A stretch of 64,000 nt of DNA from Tupaia tana (GCA_026018925.1 JAKSZU010000007.1:96621501-96685500), one strand, 5' to 3'. Positions 1-12,175 are shown, counted from the stretch's first letter. A program made the numbers and translations. The notes: generated from the sequence alone by a model not told the origin.

Positions 1-101
1 GGCTGGGTCCTTCTTCAAAGCCCTACCAACGGTGTTCTGTGTTCGATAGTGTTTGCATCGTAAGTCTGACCACAAGGCTTTGGTTAAGAGCTCCATGCAG
101 A

Positions 102-372
102 GGGATCCTCAGTTAGCGTAATGGCTATGTCTCTGGACTCCCATGTAGTCAACCGCGGTTCGAGTCCTGGACCTGGTGGCTTAAACTCACGCTGGGCACA
201 TGTGCGTGCGTGCCCAAAATCCCAAGAGGAGAATGGAGGAGAAGGGATTGCAGTGTGGACATTCCCCCTGAGGGGTGATTTCTCGCTTTCTGTCTCTTTG
301 TCTCTCTGTCTTTCCAGCGAGTGCATGCCCATATAGCAAAATCCTCTCAAAAAAACAAAACAAAACAAAAAA
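102..372 (+). mobile_element. tRNA-derived SINE, long form
   Basis: Full-length copy: tRNA-like head with agttagcgtaatggctatg (A box region) and ggttcgagtcctgg (B box), body, CT-rich stretch, end motif atagcaaaatcctctc and an A-rich tail. This is the reference structure for the other long-form copies listed. No clear target-site duplication (TSD) was found. Confidence 0.85.
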
Positions 373-1607
373 GATCTCCTGCAGAAAACCTGCAGCTCAT
401 TAGGCCTGCTAGTTGAAACAGCACCCAGCAATTTGCAGAAGGGTGAGGGATTAATTCTGGCTGCAGGAAGAAGCAAGCTTGAATTGGAAGATCTTGTCTC
501 CACCATTTCCTAGTTGTGCAATTTTTATGTTATTTTTAAGCTTCAGATTAATTTGTAAAAGGGAAAAAACATCATACTAGCTTATAGAATTATTATAAAG
601 AGTGAATTAAATTGGGACATTCGATAAATAAAAAGCACTCAAGGAAATAGCCCTAACAGTTACCAATGAGCTGCTTTGTGTCCCCTGCAGCACATTCTAG
701 TAACATACACCTGTCCAGGATGCTGGGTGGTTTCGAGAGTTCTTTGCAAAATAGCTGTTAATAAAATAGCATCTCATGTCTTTTATAATATTAAAGAGCT
801 GTCATACTGTTTCACTAAATACAACTTTTTAATTGAAGTATGTAATAGTGATTTTGCATTTAAGGAAGAAATGTAGATGAAAAGGGTTACTGACCTTCAT
901 AAATTTACATGTATATTAATAGGTTTATCAGAAGAAGAAAAATGAGACGGACAGACCAGCTTAGGTAAGCAGTGCTGCTAAGGCTGGAGACACCAAGGAA
1001 GTGGTGGGGGGGGCACAGAGAAGCTCCCACACTGCCAGGCCAACACACGGGAAGTGACTGAATGAGGGCACACGCGTGTGTCTGCTGACACAGCCCTTAG
1101 TACAAGAGCACAGATGTAAAGGGACACCCAAGAACTTCACAGCAGTGTGTCCTACTCTTGGTCCCACCTGCAGAAGTCTCATTATGTGACTTTGCAAGAC
1201 AAATCACCCCTGAAACCTTAAAATTTGTGTTCTGAACAGCTAAGAGGGCCTTGGGTAACCTGGACAGAAGAATGGGAAAAGCCTTTGCTCTTTAACTGAG
1301 TAAATCATGTAACATATCACATACGCCTAACTGATTCTTGGCTGTGGGTTTCTCTCCCAGTGGCTCTTATTAACCATGTATCAGAGGTGAATTCTACCCA
1401 CAGAGACCTTAAAAGATGGGAACTTGTCTAATTTCCTTCCAATCTGCAAAGAGCTTCCTTTCCCACCTCTTCTGGATGGGCTTTGTGGATTCTAAACCTC
1501 GTAGGGATTGTGCCTGGCTGGCAGCAGGTTTGAGAACCTGCGCGTAAAAGGCTCTTCTCCTACCCTCCCTCGCCTCTTCCCTGTCCACTGCAAGGACACC
1601 CACTCAC
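373..1607. other. no gene recognised; presumed start of FMO intron 2
   Basis: Mostly unique-looking AT-rich sequence. If the FMO exon to the right belongs to a normal gene, this is its second intron, which must continue past the left edge because no third FMO exon (the conserved EEGRAS region) is visible here. No SINE or L1 was identified after position 372. Confidence 0.4.
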
Positions 1608-1745
1608 CGAGGACTTCCACAGGCCCCCGATGTCATCGCTCCTCTCAAAGCAGGTGGGCTCCAGCCCCTTCTCCAGGCAGCTCCTGATGGCGGCCAGGCC
1701 GCTGACACCAGCTCCGATGATGGCCACTGTCTTGCCCATGGTTCC
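1608..1745 (-). CDS. FMO (FMO3/FMO6 type): flavin-containing monooxygenase, first coding exon (FMO3/FMO6 type)
   Basis: Read on the minus strand, an acceptor (cttcacacag) is followed by GGAACC and the start codon at 1739-1737, then 44 codons and a consensus donor gtgagtg at 1607. The peptide begins [20 protein letters not shown], contains the FAD-binding GxGxxG motif (residues 9-14, GAGVSG) and [13 protein letters not shown], and ends GLWKSS. Mammalian FMO genes have a non-coding exon 1, and exon 2 codes exactly residues 1-44 and ends at this point, so length and phase fit. FMOs are ER-bound NADPH- and O2-dependent enzymes that oxygenate soft nucleophiles such as amines and sulfides. From memory the closest relatives are FMO3 and the FMO6 locus (A at residue 17, ERSDD). 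The reading frame is intact. Later exons lie off the left edge if they exist, so an isolated duplicated exon cannot be excluded. Confidence 0.88.
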
Positions 1746-3660
1746 CTGTGTGAAGGCTCCAGGAGCATCTCTGGTGGTAGCACTGTGGCAATAAACTTTC
1801 ACTGATATCTTTGGCTACCACTCTTTGGCTTAATTAAAACTTCCCTGCTGCACCAAAGAGAGGAGCTTTAAAATAAAATAAAATAATAACTTGAAATTCC
1901 TAAATTACTAGGTTTTGTATTTGCATTTAAAGATGAGTATATTTTGTTCCCAAAAACCAAATACTTTGGCTTTAGTCAGCTCTTCAAAATGATGAGACCA
2001 ATGACCCAGCATATGTATTTACCTTTTTTGCCTCTGCCTTTTGTTATTTACTCTCTACCGAAGACAGAGAGCAGGGGAAATAACAGGAGTTCCACAATTA
2101 AAACACAGTCTGCCTCCCCAAATACACATGTGCATGTGTATAAACACACACGCACACACGCACATATGTACACATCAGATTTTGATTCTACATTGATTCT
2201 ACTTTGATGTAAGACTTGATGAGCACACGGCCTGGGAATGTCTATATTCAAATATGCCAGGGACTCCCTTTTTTCCTCCACGACTAATTTCCTTCACCTC
2301 AGTGAAAGAGTGACGTCAAGGGTTACCTAAAAATAACTTTTCCCCACTAGTTTTCACCCCTAACCTCCATCCTCCTCTGGGAAAATAACTTTCCCTAACC
2401 TCCTGTTACTGATTCTATTTTAGGCTCTACAATTGCTTCTCTCCCATTTTTTTTCTTTATAGACAAAAATCGCGTAGATATATAGAGAAATTAGCTAGGA
2501 AGGTAAGACTAACGATCTGCGATTCTCAGGAAAAGGAAACAAAACCCTAACTGCCTCGGCGAGTCGTTCTCACTTGGCTTTGCTTGGCAGGACATCGCAG
2601 CAGGCTCCTTCACGCCCAGTCTCACTCTCCTCCCTCTCCACCCTTTAAATATCCTTCTTGCTTTCTTTTTCAACCTTTTCTTTGTCTTCCTTTCTTCTTT
2701 AAGTACATCTAAGTCCTGTCCAAGTCTCCTCAGAAGTTTGAAAGAGAAAATGCTCTCTTGCACCCACACTGTGGGAGATAACTGGGGAAGGGAGGAGTTG
2801 CCTCATAGGCAGAGGGGTTTCCTGGCCCTCTGAGAAGGAGCACGGCCCGTGCCTGTGAGGGGAAGGGCCCCGCCAGTCTCTGTGGCCACCCGGTCCTGCT
2901 TTCCCTTAGTTGGGGTGGACGTCCCCCCGGAGGCTCGGCCAGCGAGGCCCGCTGCTTCTCCCAGGTGACTATGCTACTCCCTTCCCCGTCTCACTGTGTG
3001 TTCTTACCTTATTTTCCCCATTCCCAGTGCTGCAGGTCCCTCGTGGCAGCCCTGACTGCTGCGGGCCATCAGCTGCCACCAGAGGCAGCCCAGCAGCAGG
3101 TGCTTTTCTCTGCTCTCTCCTCTGTTCTGACCTTCGTGGCCACACACCTGTTAGTTCTCAGATTTGTGTCTTTCTATTTCTGGGAACACTGTATTCATGA
3201 CAAATATCAAATTCCATAAATTAATTAGTACTGGGAGAAATTCTGCTGGCAGTTAGACTAAATAAACTGCAGCTAAATAAGCGTCCAGCCGTGAAGCTTA
3301 GCGGAAGCTCTGAACATTGCTTTTCTCTCACGGTATGCCTGCATCACTTAAGATGATCACGCCTCACCCATTTCAACCAGGCAGTCCCTTTATCAAGAAG
3401 GTGATTCTTAGCATAAACTGGTATATATCTAATTCTGGAGGAATTTCCTTTTATGTCTTTTATTTCCCTAAAGTGAGTATGGTAAAGAGTCAGAAAGGCT
3501 GGATCACTTAGAATATTGCACTCTCTGTCTTGCTGGGATGTTGCAAGGATTAGAGAATATAAATGTATACGTGTATGTATATGTGTGTGGTACATATGTG
3601 TACATATGTATACATATGTACATATATATATATATTTAAAACTCACAAGTTTATTGAATT
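1746..3660. other. no gene recognised
   Basis: Presumed upstream flank or intron 1 of the FMO gene. It contains a short CA-type low-complexity run near 2120-2175, a moderately GC-rich unique part at 2760-3130, and an alternating purine-pyrimidine tract (tgtatacgtg, then (TA)n) at 3560-3640. I see no convincing exon. Confidence 0.4.
3560..3643. repeat. alternating TG/CA/TA low-complexity tract
   Basis: About 80 bp of alternating purine-pyrimidine (repeated acatatgtgtacatatgtatac, ending in (TA)n) directly left of a SINE insertion. Confidence 0.8.
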
Positions 3661-3914
3661 TGTTTTTAGAGGTTTTTGCTATAGGGCACGTGCGCTCACC
3701 AGACAGACAGAGAGAGACAGAGAGACAGAAAGTGAGAAATCACCCCACAGAGGGGATGGCCACGCCGCAATCCCTTCTCCTCCATTCTCCTCTCGGGATC
3801 TTGGGCACGCACACACGCCTGGTGTGAGTTTTAAGCCACTGGGTGCGGGACGCAAACTGGGGTCGACTACATGGTAGTCCAGGGACATAGCCATTACGCT
3901 AACTGCTGGTCCCA
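3661..3914 (-). mobile_element. tRNA-derived SINE, long form
   Basis: Reads as the reverse complement: T run, gaggtttttgctatagggcacg at the left, and aactgctggtccc at the right. Flanked by the direct repeat aagtttattgaattt on both sides (TSD), so it is an intact retroposed copy. Confidence 0.92.
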
Positions 3915-4064
3915 TAAGTTTATTGAATTTTCTAAAGCTGCAATTCAGATAATATAATTTTATCTTCTTGCATTTTGCAAAGGACTTTTTTTTTTTTTGA
4001 TGCTGCACAAACTATAGTGCAAAGACTAGACTGTGGGTACCTTACTCAGAAAGTAGTCCCTTCC

Positions 4065-4309
4065 GGGACCAGTAAAGTAATGGCTGTGTCACTGGACTCC
4101 AATGTTGCTGACCGTGGTTCACATCCCGGACCCGGTGGCTTAAAACTCACTCCGGGAGTGTGTGTGTGCGTGCCTAAGATCCTGAGAGAAGAATGGAAGA
4201 GAAGGGATTGCGGCGTGGCCATCCCCCTGGGGGGTGATTTCTCACTTTCTGTCTCTCTGTCTCTCTCTGGCTGGCTGGCGAGCTCACGTGCCCTATAGCA
4301 AAAACCTCT

Positions 4310-4344
<35 letters not shown>
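4065..4344 (+). mobile_element. tRNA-derived SINE, long form with long A tail
   Basis: Starts gggaccagtaaagtaatggc and ends in about 35 A residues. TSD aagtagtcccttcc on both sides. Intact copy. Confidence 0.92.
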
Positions 4345-4347
<3 letters not shown>

Positions 4348-6004
4348 GTCCCTTCCTGGAACCTTATTCCTCTGGATAGACAGCACACACCCAGTTCTGC
4401 CCTGGTCTCTGGTATTTTCTGTCTCCAGAAGGGGGAAAGGCCATTCCTCTCTTCAGGCCTTTTGTAGACCGTTCTTTCTGCAGTGGATACATTTGGTGGC
4501 CCAGGGCTCTTCTGACTAGCTTTTGCTTGCCACAGCTTTCTGCAAAAGCTCCACTTTCATCTTCAGAATCTCAAATACCCAGGCCCTGCTTGGAGGGTAG
4601 CCACTTCCTGTGTCACGTCTCCTCGACTCCAAACTCCCACAAGGTTTCCTTTAGTTTGAAGGTCCAGCTTGCCAGAGAGAGAATATTAGGAAAAGCCCAG
4701 AGGGTGTGGCCTTCAAGGAGATAGACCCAGTGTGTCCACAGGTTACTCTTCACTTCTGGGAACATTCCCGTAATAATTCTATGAGTCCTGTAGCTTCGAG
4801 GTTCCAAGCAGTAATCTCAGGGTGGGTGCTTCCATGAGTGAATTGACAACTGAAGTTTTGAACTGAGCACTGAGACTCCACCAGCTTGTTCTGTTTTCTT
4901 CCTCTTGTCTCATACAAACACAAGAGACACCTTTACCATCTTGCAAAGCAAAGTTTAATGGAGGCCCCAAAGGAAGCTAGTACCTCCATTCCTTTTGTCA
5001 GCTCTAGAGCTGGGGTTCACAACTGCTTTCTGCACAGGGCCCAAGAGTGCCTATTCCAGTCTTTGTATACCACGCAGTCTGCTGCAACTACTCAGCTCTG
5101 CTGTTATGTCAGGAAAACGCCAGCGAGTATTTCAATGAACAGGAATGGTGTTTCAATAAAAACTATTTCTGGACACAAATTCAAGTTGCATATCCTTTCA
5201 CAGGTTATGAAATATTATTTATTTATTTTTTACTTTTCCCAACCATTTGAAAATGTAAAACCATTCTTAGTTTGCAGGTCATACAAAAACAGGCATGGTC
5301 AGGTGTGGCTACAGGTTTACTCTGGCTTGAGAGAAATCATCTATTCAAGAGCATCATTGTTCAGAGTGTTGTGGGTCTTCAGTGAGGTGAGATTATTAAC
5401 AACTGCAGAGTATTTAGTACTGCATTTTTAAGGAATTTAATAGGAAAGAGGATTTCCAAATGAATATGTCTTTTGCAAATAAAATTTATTCTTTTGATGG
5501 ATCTTCCTCTAGTGGATGAAGTTACTCATTCTCAGAAATGGAGAGAAGAGGCAGAATCACCTACTCTCCGAATCGTTGGACACTTGTAGGAGACACACTC
5601 GCTCGCCAGTCTATCAAGTTAGCATTTCCATTTCTTACCTTCTTGTTTACAGACATCATGAATTCCACACAGCTATAATAATGACCAAAATTGAAATGAA
5701 GTGAAGGTTTGCTAAGTCCCATAAAATGAGGGCAAATAAGTCCTGAGCTAACAGTAGGTATTCACGAGTCCTACTGTTCTGCACCTTGCCCTCGAGATCA
5801 GTTCGACCACAGAAAGCTGCTTGAATCCTGCCTTGTGAGAGATCATTGATTTCCCAAATGCATATTAATACTAAGACATGTGTGACTTAATAGAAGGGCA
5901 AAGTTAACTTTATTGCTAGTATTTTTGTTGAAGATTTTTTCATTTTTGTTCATCAGGGATGTTGACCTTTAATTTCCTTCCTTTGTAGTGTTCTTTTTTG
6001 TTTA
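4345..6004. other. no gene recognised
   Basis: About 1.65 kb of unique-looking sequence without a clear repeat. An open frame of 181 codons (4886-5431, +) has no recognisable domain and average base composition; I regard it as a chance ORF. Confidence 0.35.
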
Positions 6005-6262
6005 TTTTTTTTAGAGAGGTTTTTGCTATAGAGCACATGCGCTTGCCAGAGAGACAGAGAAACTGAGAGACAGAAAGCAAGAACTCACCCCTGAGGGGGG
6101 ATGACCATGCCACAATCCCTTCTCCTCCATTCTTCTCTTGGGATTTTGGGCACAAACACACACACACACACGCCTGGTGTGAGTTTCAAGCCATTGGGTT
6201 CAGGACTTGAACTCAACTACATAGGAGTCCAGTGATGTAACCACTATGCCATCTGCTGGTCC
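6005..6262 (-). mobile_element. tRNA-derived SINE, long form
   Basis: Reverse-complement copy with gagaggtttttgctatag at the left and catctgctggtcc at the right. Contains a short (AC)n expansion in the body. Confidence 0.88.
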
Positions 6263-6489
6263 TGCTGGTAGTGTTTTTCTTAAAGTTTATTTCTTTATTG
6301 GGTTGAGTGAGGCACTGGCAGGGTCTTGTCATGTCACACTCTTCCCTTGAGCCCTCCAGTTAGCTAGGATCATAGATGTGTCTGTGGCCATTTCTGGCAT
6401 ATGTGCTTGGGTTGGCCCAGGATTTGATCCTACATGACTCCATCTTTGTGCAGTGACATCCTACTGTCTGCCTCGCCATAGCTGGGCCT

Positions 6490-7925
6490 TTCTTATAATG
6501 TCTTATAGGCTATTGGTAACAGGGTAATCCTGGCCTTGTAAAATGAGCTAGAAGCGTTCCTTCCTTTTTAATCTTTTGTAAGGGTTTGAGAAGGATTAGT
6601 TTTCAATTCTTTAAATGCTTGGTAGGATTCACATGTGAAGCCGTCAGGTCCTAGGTCTGTCTTTCTTGAAAAGTTTGCATTATTCATACAATTTCCTTAC
6701 TTGTTATTGGTTTGTTTAAATGTATATTTCTTCACATCTCTGTATTGACACATTGTATGTTTCTAGGAATTTATTTTATTTTTTTCTCTTAGGTTTCTAA
6801 TTTGTTAGCACATAATTGTCTATAATAATCTCATAATCTTTTGCAGTTCTGTGGTATTAGTTGTAATGTCTCCTCTTTCATTTTTAGTTTTATTTATTGG
6901 AGTTCTTTCTCCCTTTTTCTTGGTTAATATAGCTGAAGGTTTGTCAATTTTGTTTTTCTTTCCAAACGTCAGTGTTTGATTTCATTGACCTTTAGATTGT
7001 CTTTCATTTATTTCTGCTCTGATCTATGTTATTTTGAAATATAAAATTTGGTTGTTTGAGATCTTTTAATTTTCTTAATATAAGCACTCATCGCTATAAA
7101 ACTCCCTCTTAGAACTACTTTGGCTGCATCCCATAAATTTTGATATGTTGAGTTTCCATTTTCATTTGACTTAAAATACTTTTTTTATTTCTCTTTTGAT
7201 TTCTTTGACCACTGATTCTTCAGAAGCGTATTGTTCAATTTCCACATTTGCAAAGATTTAATAAAATTTCTTCTGTTATTGATTTCTAGTTTTATGAAAT
7301 TTGGATGAAACACTCGACATGATTTTAATCTTAAATTTCTTAATATTTGTTTTGTGGTTAATGTATGGTCTCTCCTAGAAAGCGTTTCTTGTGTTTTGAA
7401 TGGAATGTGTATTTTGCTGCCATGGGAAGGAATGTCCACATATCTGCTCTGCCTATGTGCTCCGCGCTGTTATTGTCATGTAGGTAACATAGGTTAGCTT
7501 GTTTCTTTATTGAATTTCTGTTTGGATGAAAATCAATCCATTGTTGAAAGTGAGATATTAAAATATCCTCCTTCTAAGGCCAACAGATGGCATAGAGGTT
7601 ACATCGCTGAGCTCCCACATGGCTCGCTGCAGTTCAAGTCCCAGACCTGGTGGCTTGGAACTCATGCTGGGCATATGTGTGTGCATGCCCAAGATGCCAA
7701 GAGGAGAATGGAGAAGGAATTGTGGCATGGCCTTCCTCCCTGGAGGGCAATTTCTCACTTTTTGTCTCTCTGTCTCTGCCTTGCTAGTGAATGCACATGC
7801 CCTATAGCAAAACTGTCTCTCAAAGAAAAATCTTTTTACTGTATTGCTGTATTTTTGTTCAGTTCTATTAATATTTACTTCATATGTTTAGGTGCTCTGA
7901 TGTTCAATTAACATACTTCTTAAGA
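6490..7925 (-). mobile_element. old LINE-1 fragment (ORF2 region), split by a SINE
   Basis: The plus strand reads typical antisense L1 ORF2: ggccttgtaaaatgagct, the T-rich run to gaatttattttattt, ctttggctgcatcccataaattttg. Many stops, so no coding capacity. A SINE at 7577-7830 sits inside; L1-like sequence resumes after it (ttcagttctattaatatttac). Confidence 0.8.
7577..7830 (+). mobile_element. tRNA-derived SINE, long form, diverged
   Basis: Starts aggccaacagatggcatag and ends cctatagcaaaactgtctctc. Inserted into the old L1 fragment. Confidence 0.85.
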
Positions 7926-7934
7926 GTGAAAACT

Positions 7935-8200
7935 GGGACCTGCAGATAGCATAATGGTTTTGTCACTGGACTCCCAGTTTTGACAGGATTTGAGTCCCGG
8001 ACCTGGCAGCTCAAAACTCACATCAAAGTGCATGTGCATGTGTGCACAAAATCCTGAGAGGAGACTAAAGGAGAAGAGATTGCAGCATGGTCATCCTCCC
8101 TGGGGGTGATTTCTTGCTTTCTGTCTCTCTGGTGAATGCATATACCCTAGAGCAAAAATCTCTCTCTCCAAAAAAAAAAAAAAGAAAAAAGAAAAAGAGT
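7935..8200 (+). mobile_element. tRNA-derived SINE, long form
   Basis: Starts gggacctgcagatagcataatgg and ends agcaaaaatctctctctcc plus an A/G-rich tail. Confidence 0.87.
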
Positions 8201-8275
8201 AGAACGTTTTTTCTTCATTTTTTATGTTTATTATTATTTTTAATTTATTTTACATTCATTGACTAGTTTTTTCCC

Positions 8276-8290
8276 AAAAGATTTATTTAA

Positions 8291-8330
<40 letters not shown>

Positions 8331-8466
8331 TAATTCACCAGAGAGAGACAAAGAGAGAGAAAGAGAGGTGGGGGGAATAAGAAAGCAAGTTGCCAGGTCT
8401 GGGACTCTAACCACAGTCAGCCATAGGGGAGTCCATCACCCCAACCACTGCCATCCACTGATCCCC
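8276..8466 (-). mobile_element. tRNA-derived SINE, short (older) form with (TTA)n tail
   Basis: Lacks the long-form body: the T/TTA tail is followed by the CT-rich block (read as gagagagacaaagagagag), then aagcaagttgccaggtctggg and the tRNA-like head. The tail expanded to about 12 TTA units at 8296-8331. Confidence 0.75.
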
Positions 8467-8498
8467 AGCCATTAGATTTTCTGGTTTTTTTGTTTTTG

Positions 8499-8737
8499 GA
8501 CTTTTTAGAGAGATTTTTGCTATAGGGCACATATGTTCGCCAGAGAGAGAGACAAAAAGAGCAAGAAATCATCCCCAGGGGGCATGGCCATGCCACAGTG
8601 CCTTCTCCTCCATTCTCTTGGGATGTTGGGTATGCACACGCACCTGGTGTATTTTAAGCCACAAGGTCTGGGACTTGAATTGTAGTCGAATAGGTGGGAG
8701 TCACGATGTAGCAATTCTGCCACCTACTGGTTCCCCC
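8499..8737 (-). mobile_element. tRNA-derived SINE, long form
   Basis: Left end tagagagatttttgctataggg; right end gccacctactggttccc. Moderately diverged. Confidence 0.87.
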
Positions 8738-8989
8738 CTGCCCCACTGCAGCAATTAGTTTTTAAACAATATTTTAGCCCCTTTCTTCTACTTCTGAGAA
8801 CCTCATGAATCTATGTTCATTTTTTTTTTGATGATGTCTTATAGATCCTGTATGCTTTATTCACTCTCTTTCATTCTTTTTTATTTCTTGTTTCCCTAAT
8901 AGGGTAATTTAATATGACTCTTCTTTGGGCTTATTGGTTCATTCTTCTGCAAGATGAAGAAACTTTTGTTGAATGCAAGTGATTTTAAA

Positions 8990-9190
8990 AGGCTAAAGCT
9001 ACAGGTTGACCACAGTGAGAAATATGGTCCTCCTCACTTGAAAAGCATGCTGAGAGTATGCGCATGCATGGCCCAAACCCAGCAGGACAAATAGAGCAAA
9101 GGGGATTTGGTGTGACTATACCCTGTAGGAGGCTGCCCTCTCCAATCTCTCTGATGAGTGTACACCCTTCGGCAATTGCAACAAAAAAAT
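8990..9190 (+). mobile_element. diverged SINE-like copy
   Basis: Contains cctcacttgaaaagcatgctg, gcgcatgcatggcccaaaccc, ggtgtgactataccctgtagg and tctctctgatgagtgtacac in the order expected for the SINE body and tail. The head is hard to recognise. Confidence 0.5.
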
Positions 9191-9420
9191 TTTGTTGAGG
9201 TTTACTTTGTGGCCTGCCGTGTGGCCTATCCTGAAGAAAGTTCTTTGTGCTCATGAACTCATTCTGTAGCTTGCAGGTGCTTGATGAAATGTACTGTAAA
9301 TGTCTGTTAGGTCTATTTAGGTTAATTCTTACAGAGGACAAGCTATCAACATACAATGGATAATATTCTTAATATGGACAAAATAAGATAAATAGGACAA
9401 ACCTTAGAAAGCTCTTCTTT

Positions 9421-9684
9421 TTTTTTCTTTTTGGAGAGGTTTTAGCTATAGGGCACGTGCGCTCGCCAGACGGACAGAGAGAGACAGAGAGACAGAAAGC
9501 AAGAAATCACCCCCCAGTGGGGGATGGCCACGCCACAATCCCTTCTCCTCCATTCTCCTCTCAGGATCTTGGGCACACATGCACATGCGCCTGGCATGAG
9601 TTTAAGCCACCGGGTCCTGGACTCAAACCGCGGTCGACTATGTGGGAGTCTAATGACATAGCCATTGCGCTAACTGCTGGTCCC
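9421..9684 (-). mobile_element. tRNA-derived SINE, long form, young
   Basis: Left end ggagaggttttagctatagggc; right end gctaactgctggtccc. TSD agaaagctcttctt at 9406-9419 and 9685-9698. Confidence 0.93.
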
Positions 9685-9698
9685 AGAAAGCTCTTCTT

Positions 9699-10560
9699 GA
9701 CATTAATAAAAAGAAATTATAATGACCTTTATCCTACTCATCCACCTTCCTTTCCAATATGAAGGATGCTTATGAAAAAATAGTAAAATATGCCTCTTGG
9801 CGTTGTTCGCCAAAACCCAAAGAAAAGTCTCCATGACGTGAATTTCTATCACAGCATTTTAAAGGTATAAATGTTTCTCTTTAAGATATTTAACATCCAT
9901 GCTGCATTCAATAACATAATCCTGAGCCAGAATATGTTTAGACCTATGCCAGGGTTTAAGAAAACCAACCATCCTGACTTGTGATTACTGTCAGTACCAA
10001 GACATAAACACACTAGGACCAAATCCAAGCCACCAACTTGGTATCAGTCGAGGTGCAACTAGAAAGAGGGACAGGCGCAAATAGGAAGGCACGATAATAT
10101 ACTCTCAGAAGCCAGCACAGATTTCCGCATGCCCTTCACCAACCTGATGGGCAGGGCACAGCTTCAGGTCGAGTCCAGTGGGCGGCAGTAACGACTCCCG
10201 GCTGGGACCCCTGGATAGAACTCCCACCTCCTTCCTGCGCCTTCTGGAAGAGAACATAACAAAGGGAGATCAGTACAGCTTATTTATAAACTCTATTCAA
10301 AGGAGGCAGCTGGAGTATTTGTTCTGATTGGATGGGACAAATCCTGTAGGCTAGTTCTGATTGGACAGTCCTTCTAGGATTATCAACCAATCTGAAAAAA
10401 GAATTTGCATTTCTTCTCATCCAACCAGAGCGAATCTTTCAGAATACTTTATTTAATAAACAGTATAAGTAGCCTCTCATGTTCTCCGTGTTTGTTTTTT
10501 GTTTTTGGTTCTCGTGGCCTTGGCATAGTGGGTAACTGCTGCTTCTGAGAGCTGACTAAA
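9699..10560. other. unassigned; possible LTR-like stretch at about 10030-10560
   Basis: No gene seen. From about 10300 there are several CCAAT-type motifs (gattggatggg, gattggacag, ccaatctg), then aataaacagtataagtag and a T/G-rich stretch. This resembles the end of an LTR, but no paired LTR or internal region could be confirmed. Confidence 0.3.
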
Positions 10561-10980
10561 GACCATGTGGCTGGCGGGGAGCCACATGAAGGTCAGTTTG
10601 ACCCAGTCTGACCCAGCCTGCTGGGAGGACAGTGGGGAGAGGCGCTGGGGTCATCTGGCTGCTGGGCTCAAGAACCACATCTCTCTGGTGGTTGATTCGG
10701 GTCTTAGCATCACAGACCACGCCAAGTGTTCCTGGCCCTGGTGCCATTGCAGCCTGCGGTGCTGTGCACCATGTGGTGCCACTTCCAGCCACCAGCTTTT
10801 CCAGAGGTGTGCAAGGATGGCTGGGAAACCCTGGGACACGTGTCCTATGCCAGGCCAGGTGAGTCTCCTCACCTTTTGGGAATCCACTCTGTTATGTTCT
10901 GTCAAGCCTATCCTCATCTCCACCCCCAGTGGCAGTGTCCCTTCTCCACACACTTCCCTACCCCTGTTATCTTTGTTCTC
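10561..10980. other. unassigned GC-moderate sequence
   Basis: Open frames on both strands (for example 160 codons at 10565-11047, +) show no domain I recognise, and the right part of them overlaps an old L1 fragment. I treat them as non-coding. Confidence 0.35.
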
Positions 10981-10984
10981 TGTG

Positions 10985-11240
10985 GTAACAGGCGACCTGA
11001 CAACTGCAAAGTACGTCTCACTGCGATTTGAACACACATTCCCTTGATGAGGAGTGACGTTGAGCATTTGGTGTTGATCAGAAATACTTGTTGTCCATTC
11101 ATGTGTCCCACTTGTAGAAGGATGTCAAAGGTCCTGGAGGGCCTTTTGCCCATTTCTTGCCAGGTTATGTGTTTTCTTGCTGACAAGTTGACTTCCTTGT
11201 CCATTTTGAATACTAGCGCCTGGTCAGGTATACGGTTTAC
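10985..11240 (-). mobile_element. old LINE-1 fragment, end of ORF2
   Basis: Read on the minus strand: gaaatgggcaaaaggccc, then acatgaatggacaacaagta, then aaatgctcaacgtcactcc and catcaagggaatgtg. This is the well-known L1 segment near the ORF2 3' end. Confidence 0.7.
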
Positions 11241-11374
11241 AGGTTGTAATTCCCATTGCTTATGTTGTCTCATTTGACATTTCTGATTTGGGAGCTTTTT
11301 AATATGATGCAATCGCATTTGCATCACAATCACAGAGGATGCCACAGTCTTATGTAGGGGCTGTCCTCCCCCCA

Positions 11375-11545
11375 AGTTATTTAATTTTATTTATTACTAT
11401 TTTAAAAGAATTTCCTGTAGGACACATACACTTATGAGAGAAAGAGAGAGAGGAAGCAAGCCACCAGATCTGGTACTTGAACTGGACTCAAGTTGTCAGT
11501 CATATGAGAGTCTAAAGCCTTAACTACCACACTGTCAGGGGCTCT
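11375..11545 (-). mobile_element. tRNA-derived SINE, short form
   Basis: T/TTA-type tail, then tttcctgtaggacacataca, the purine-rich block (gagagaaagagagagagg), aagcaagccaccagatctgg and the head to actgtcaggggct. Confidence 0.72.
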
Positions 11546-11931
11546 CTTATCCTTCTTTCCCCAATTATTCAGAGACTCCTCTTATCAGGGATGGGCTCAG
11601 TGTCCTGAGCAAGGGGACATAAATGTTACTTCAGGATATAGACTCCCAGGTGTTCCCAGTTATTGGGATTGATGTCCATTGGTTCTAGTGGCTCTTAGTA
11701 TAGTTCTGCTCATGAGTCCTTCAACTGAAAAACACAAAAAGGGGGGAAATGACCCTACACAAAGAACAAAAAAGATCCAATGTGACCAAAGTTAGGTTCG
11801 TAGAAGGTGTCTTCTTGGGCTGGATGGATAGGAAGACTTGACTTGTCTTCCCCAGAGAGACTCATCTCACTGACTGGAATTCAAGCCCTTCAGTATGTGA
11901 AGGAGGATCACAAAATAAAAAAGACTGAATG

Positions 11932-12175
11932 GGGCCAGGAGGTGGAATGGTGGTCTTGGTGCTGGACTCCCACGTGGATAACGGTGGTTCGAGGCCAGAA
12001 ACCAGTGGCCTGAAAATCATGCCCAGGCACATGTGGGCAGGTGCTCAAAATCCCAAGAGGAAAAAATGAGAAGAATGTTTTGTGGCATGGCTATCCCTTT
12101 TGTGGGCTGATTTCTCACGTTCTCTCTGTCTTTGGAGAACACACACACTCTATGCAAAAATATTTTTTAGAAAAA
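11932..12175 (+). mobile_element. tRNA-derived SINE, long form, diverged
   Basis: Starts ggggccaggaggtggaatgg, B box region gtggttcgaggcc, ends acacacactctatgcaaaaata. Confidence 0.8.

Noticed and set aside
102..170. Possible functional tRNA genes at SINE heads
   Set aside because: Heads have A and B box likeness but no proper cloverleaf or acceptor stem, and they continue into the SINE body.
4886..5431. 181-codon open frame
   Set aside because: No recognisable domain, no splice or conservation evidence, mixed composition.
8276..8466. Possible CRISPR-like or satellite array in the (TTA)n and purine-rich blocks
   Set aside because: Simple repeat and SINE parts; no spacers.
10565..11375. Open frames on both strands, at first taken for retroviral pol
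   Set aside because: The minus-strand part is the end of an old L1 ORF2; the rest matches nothing.
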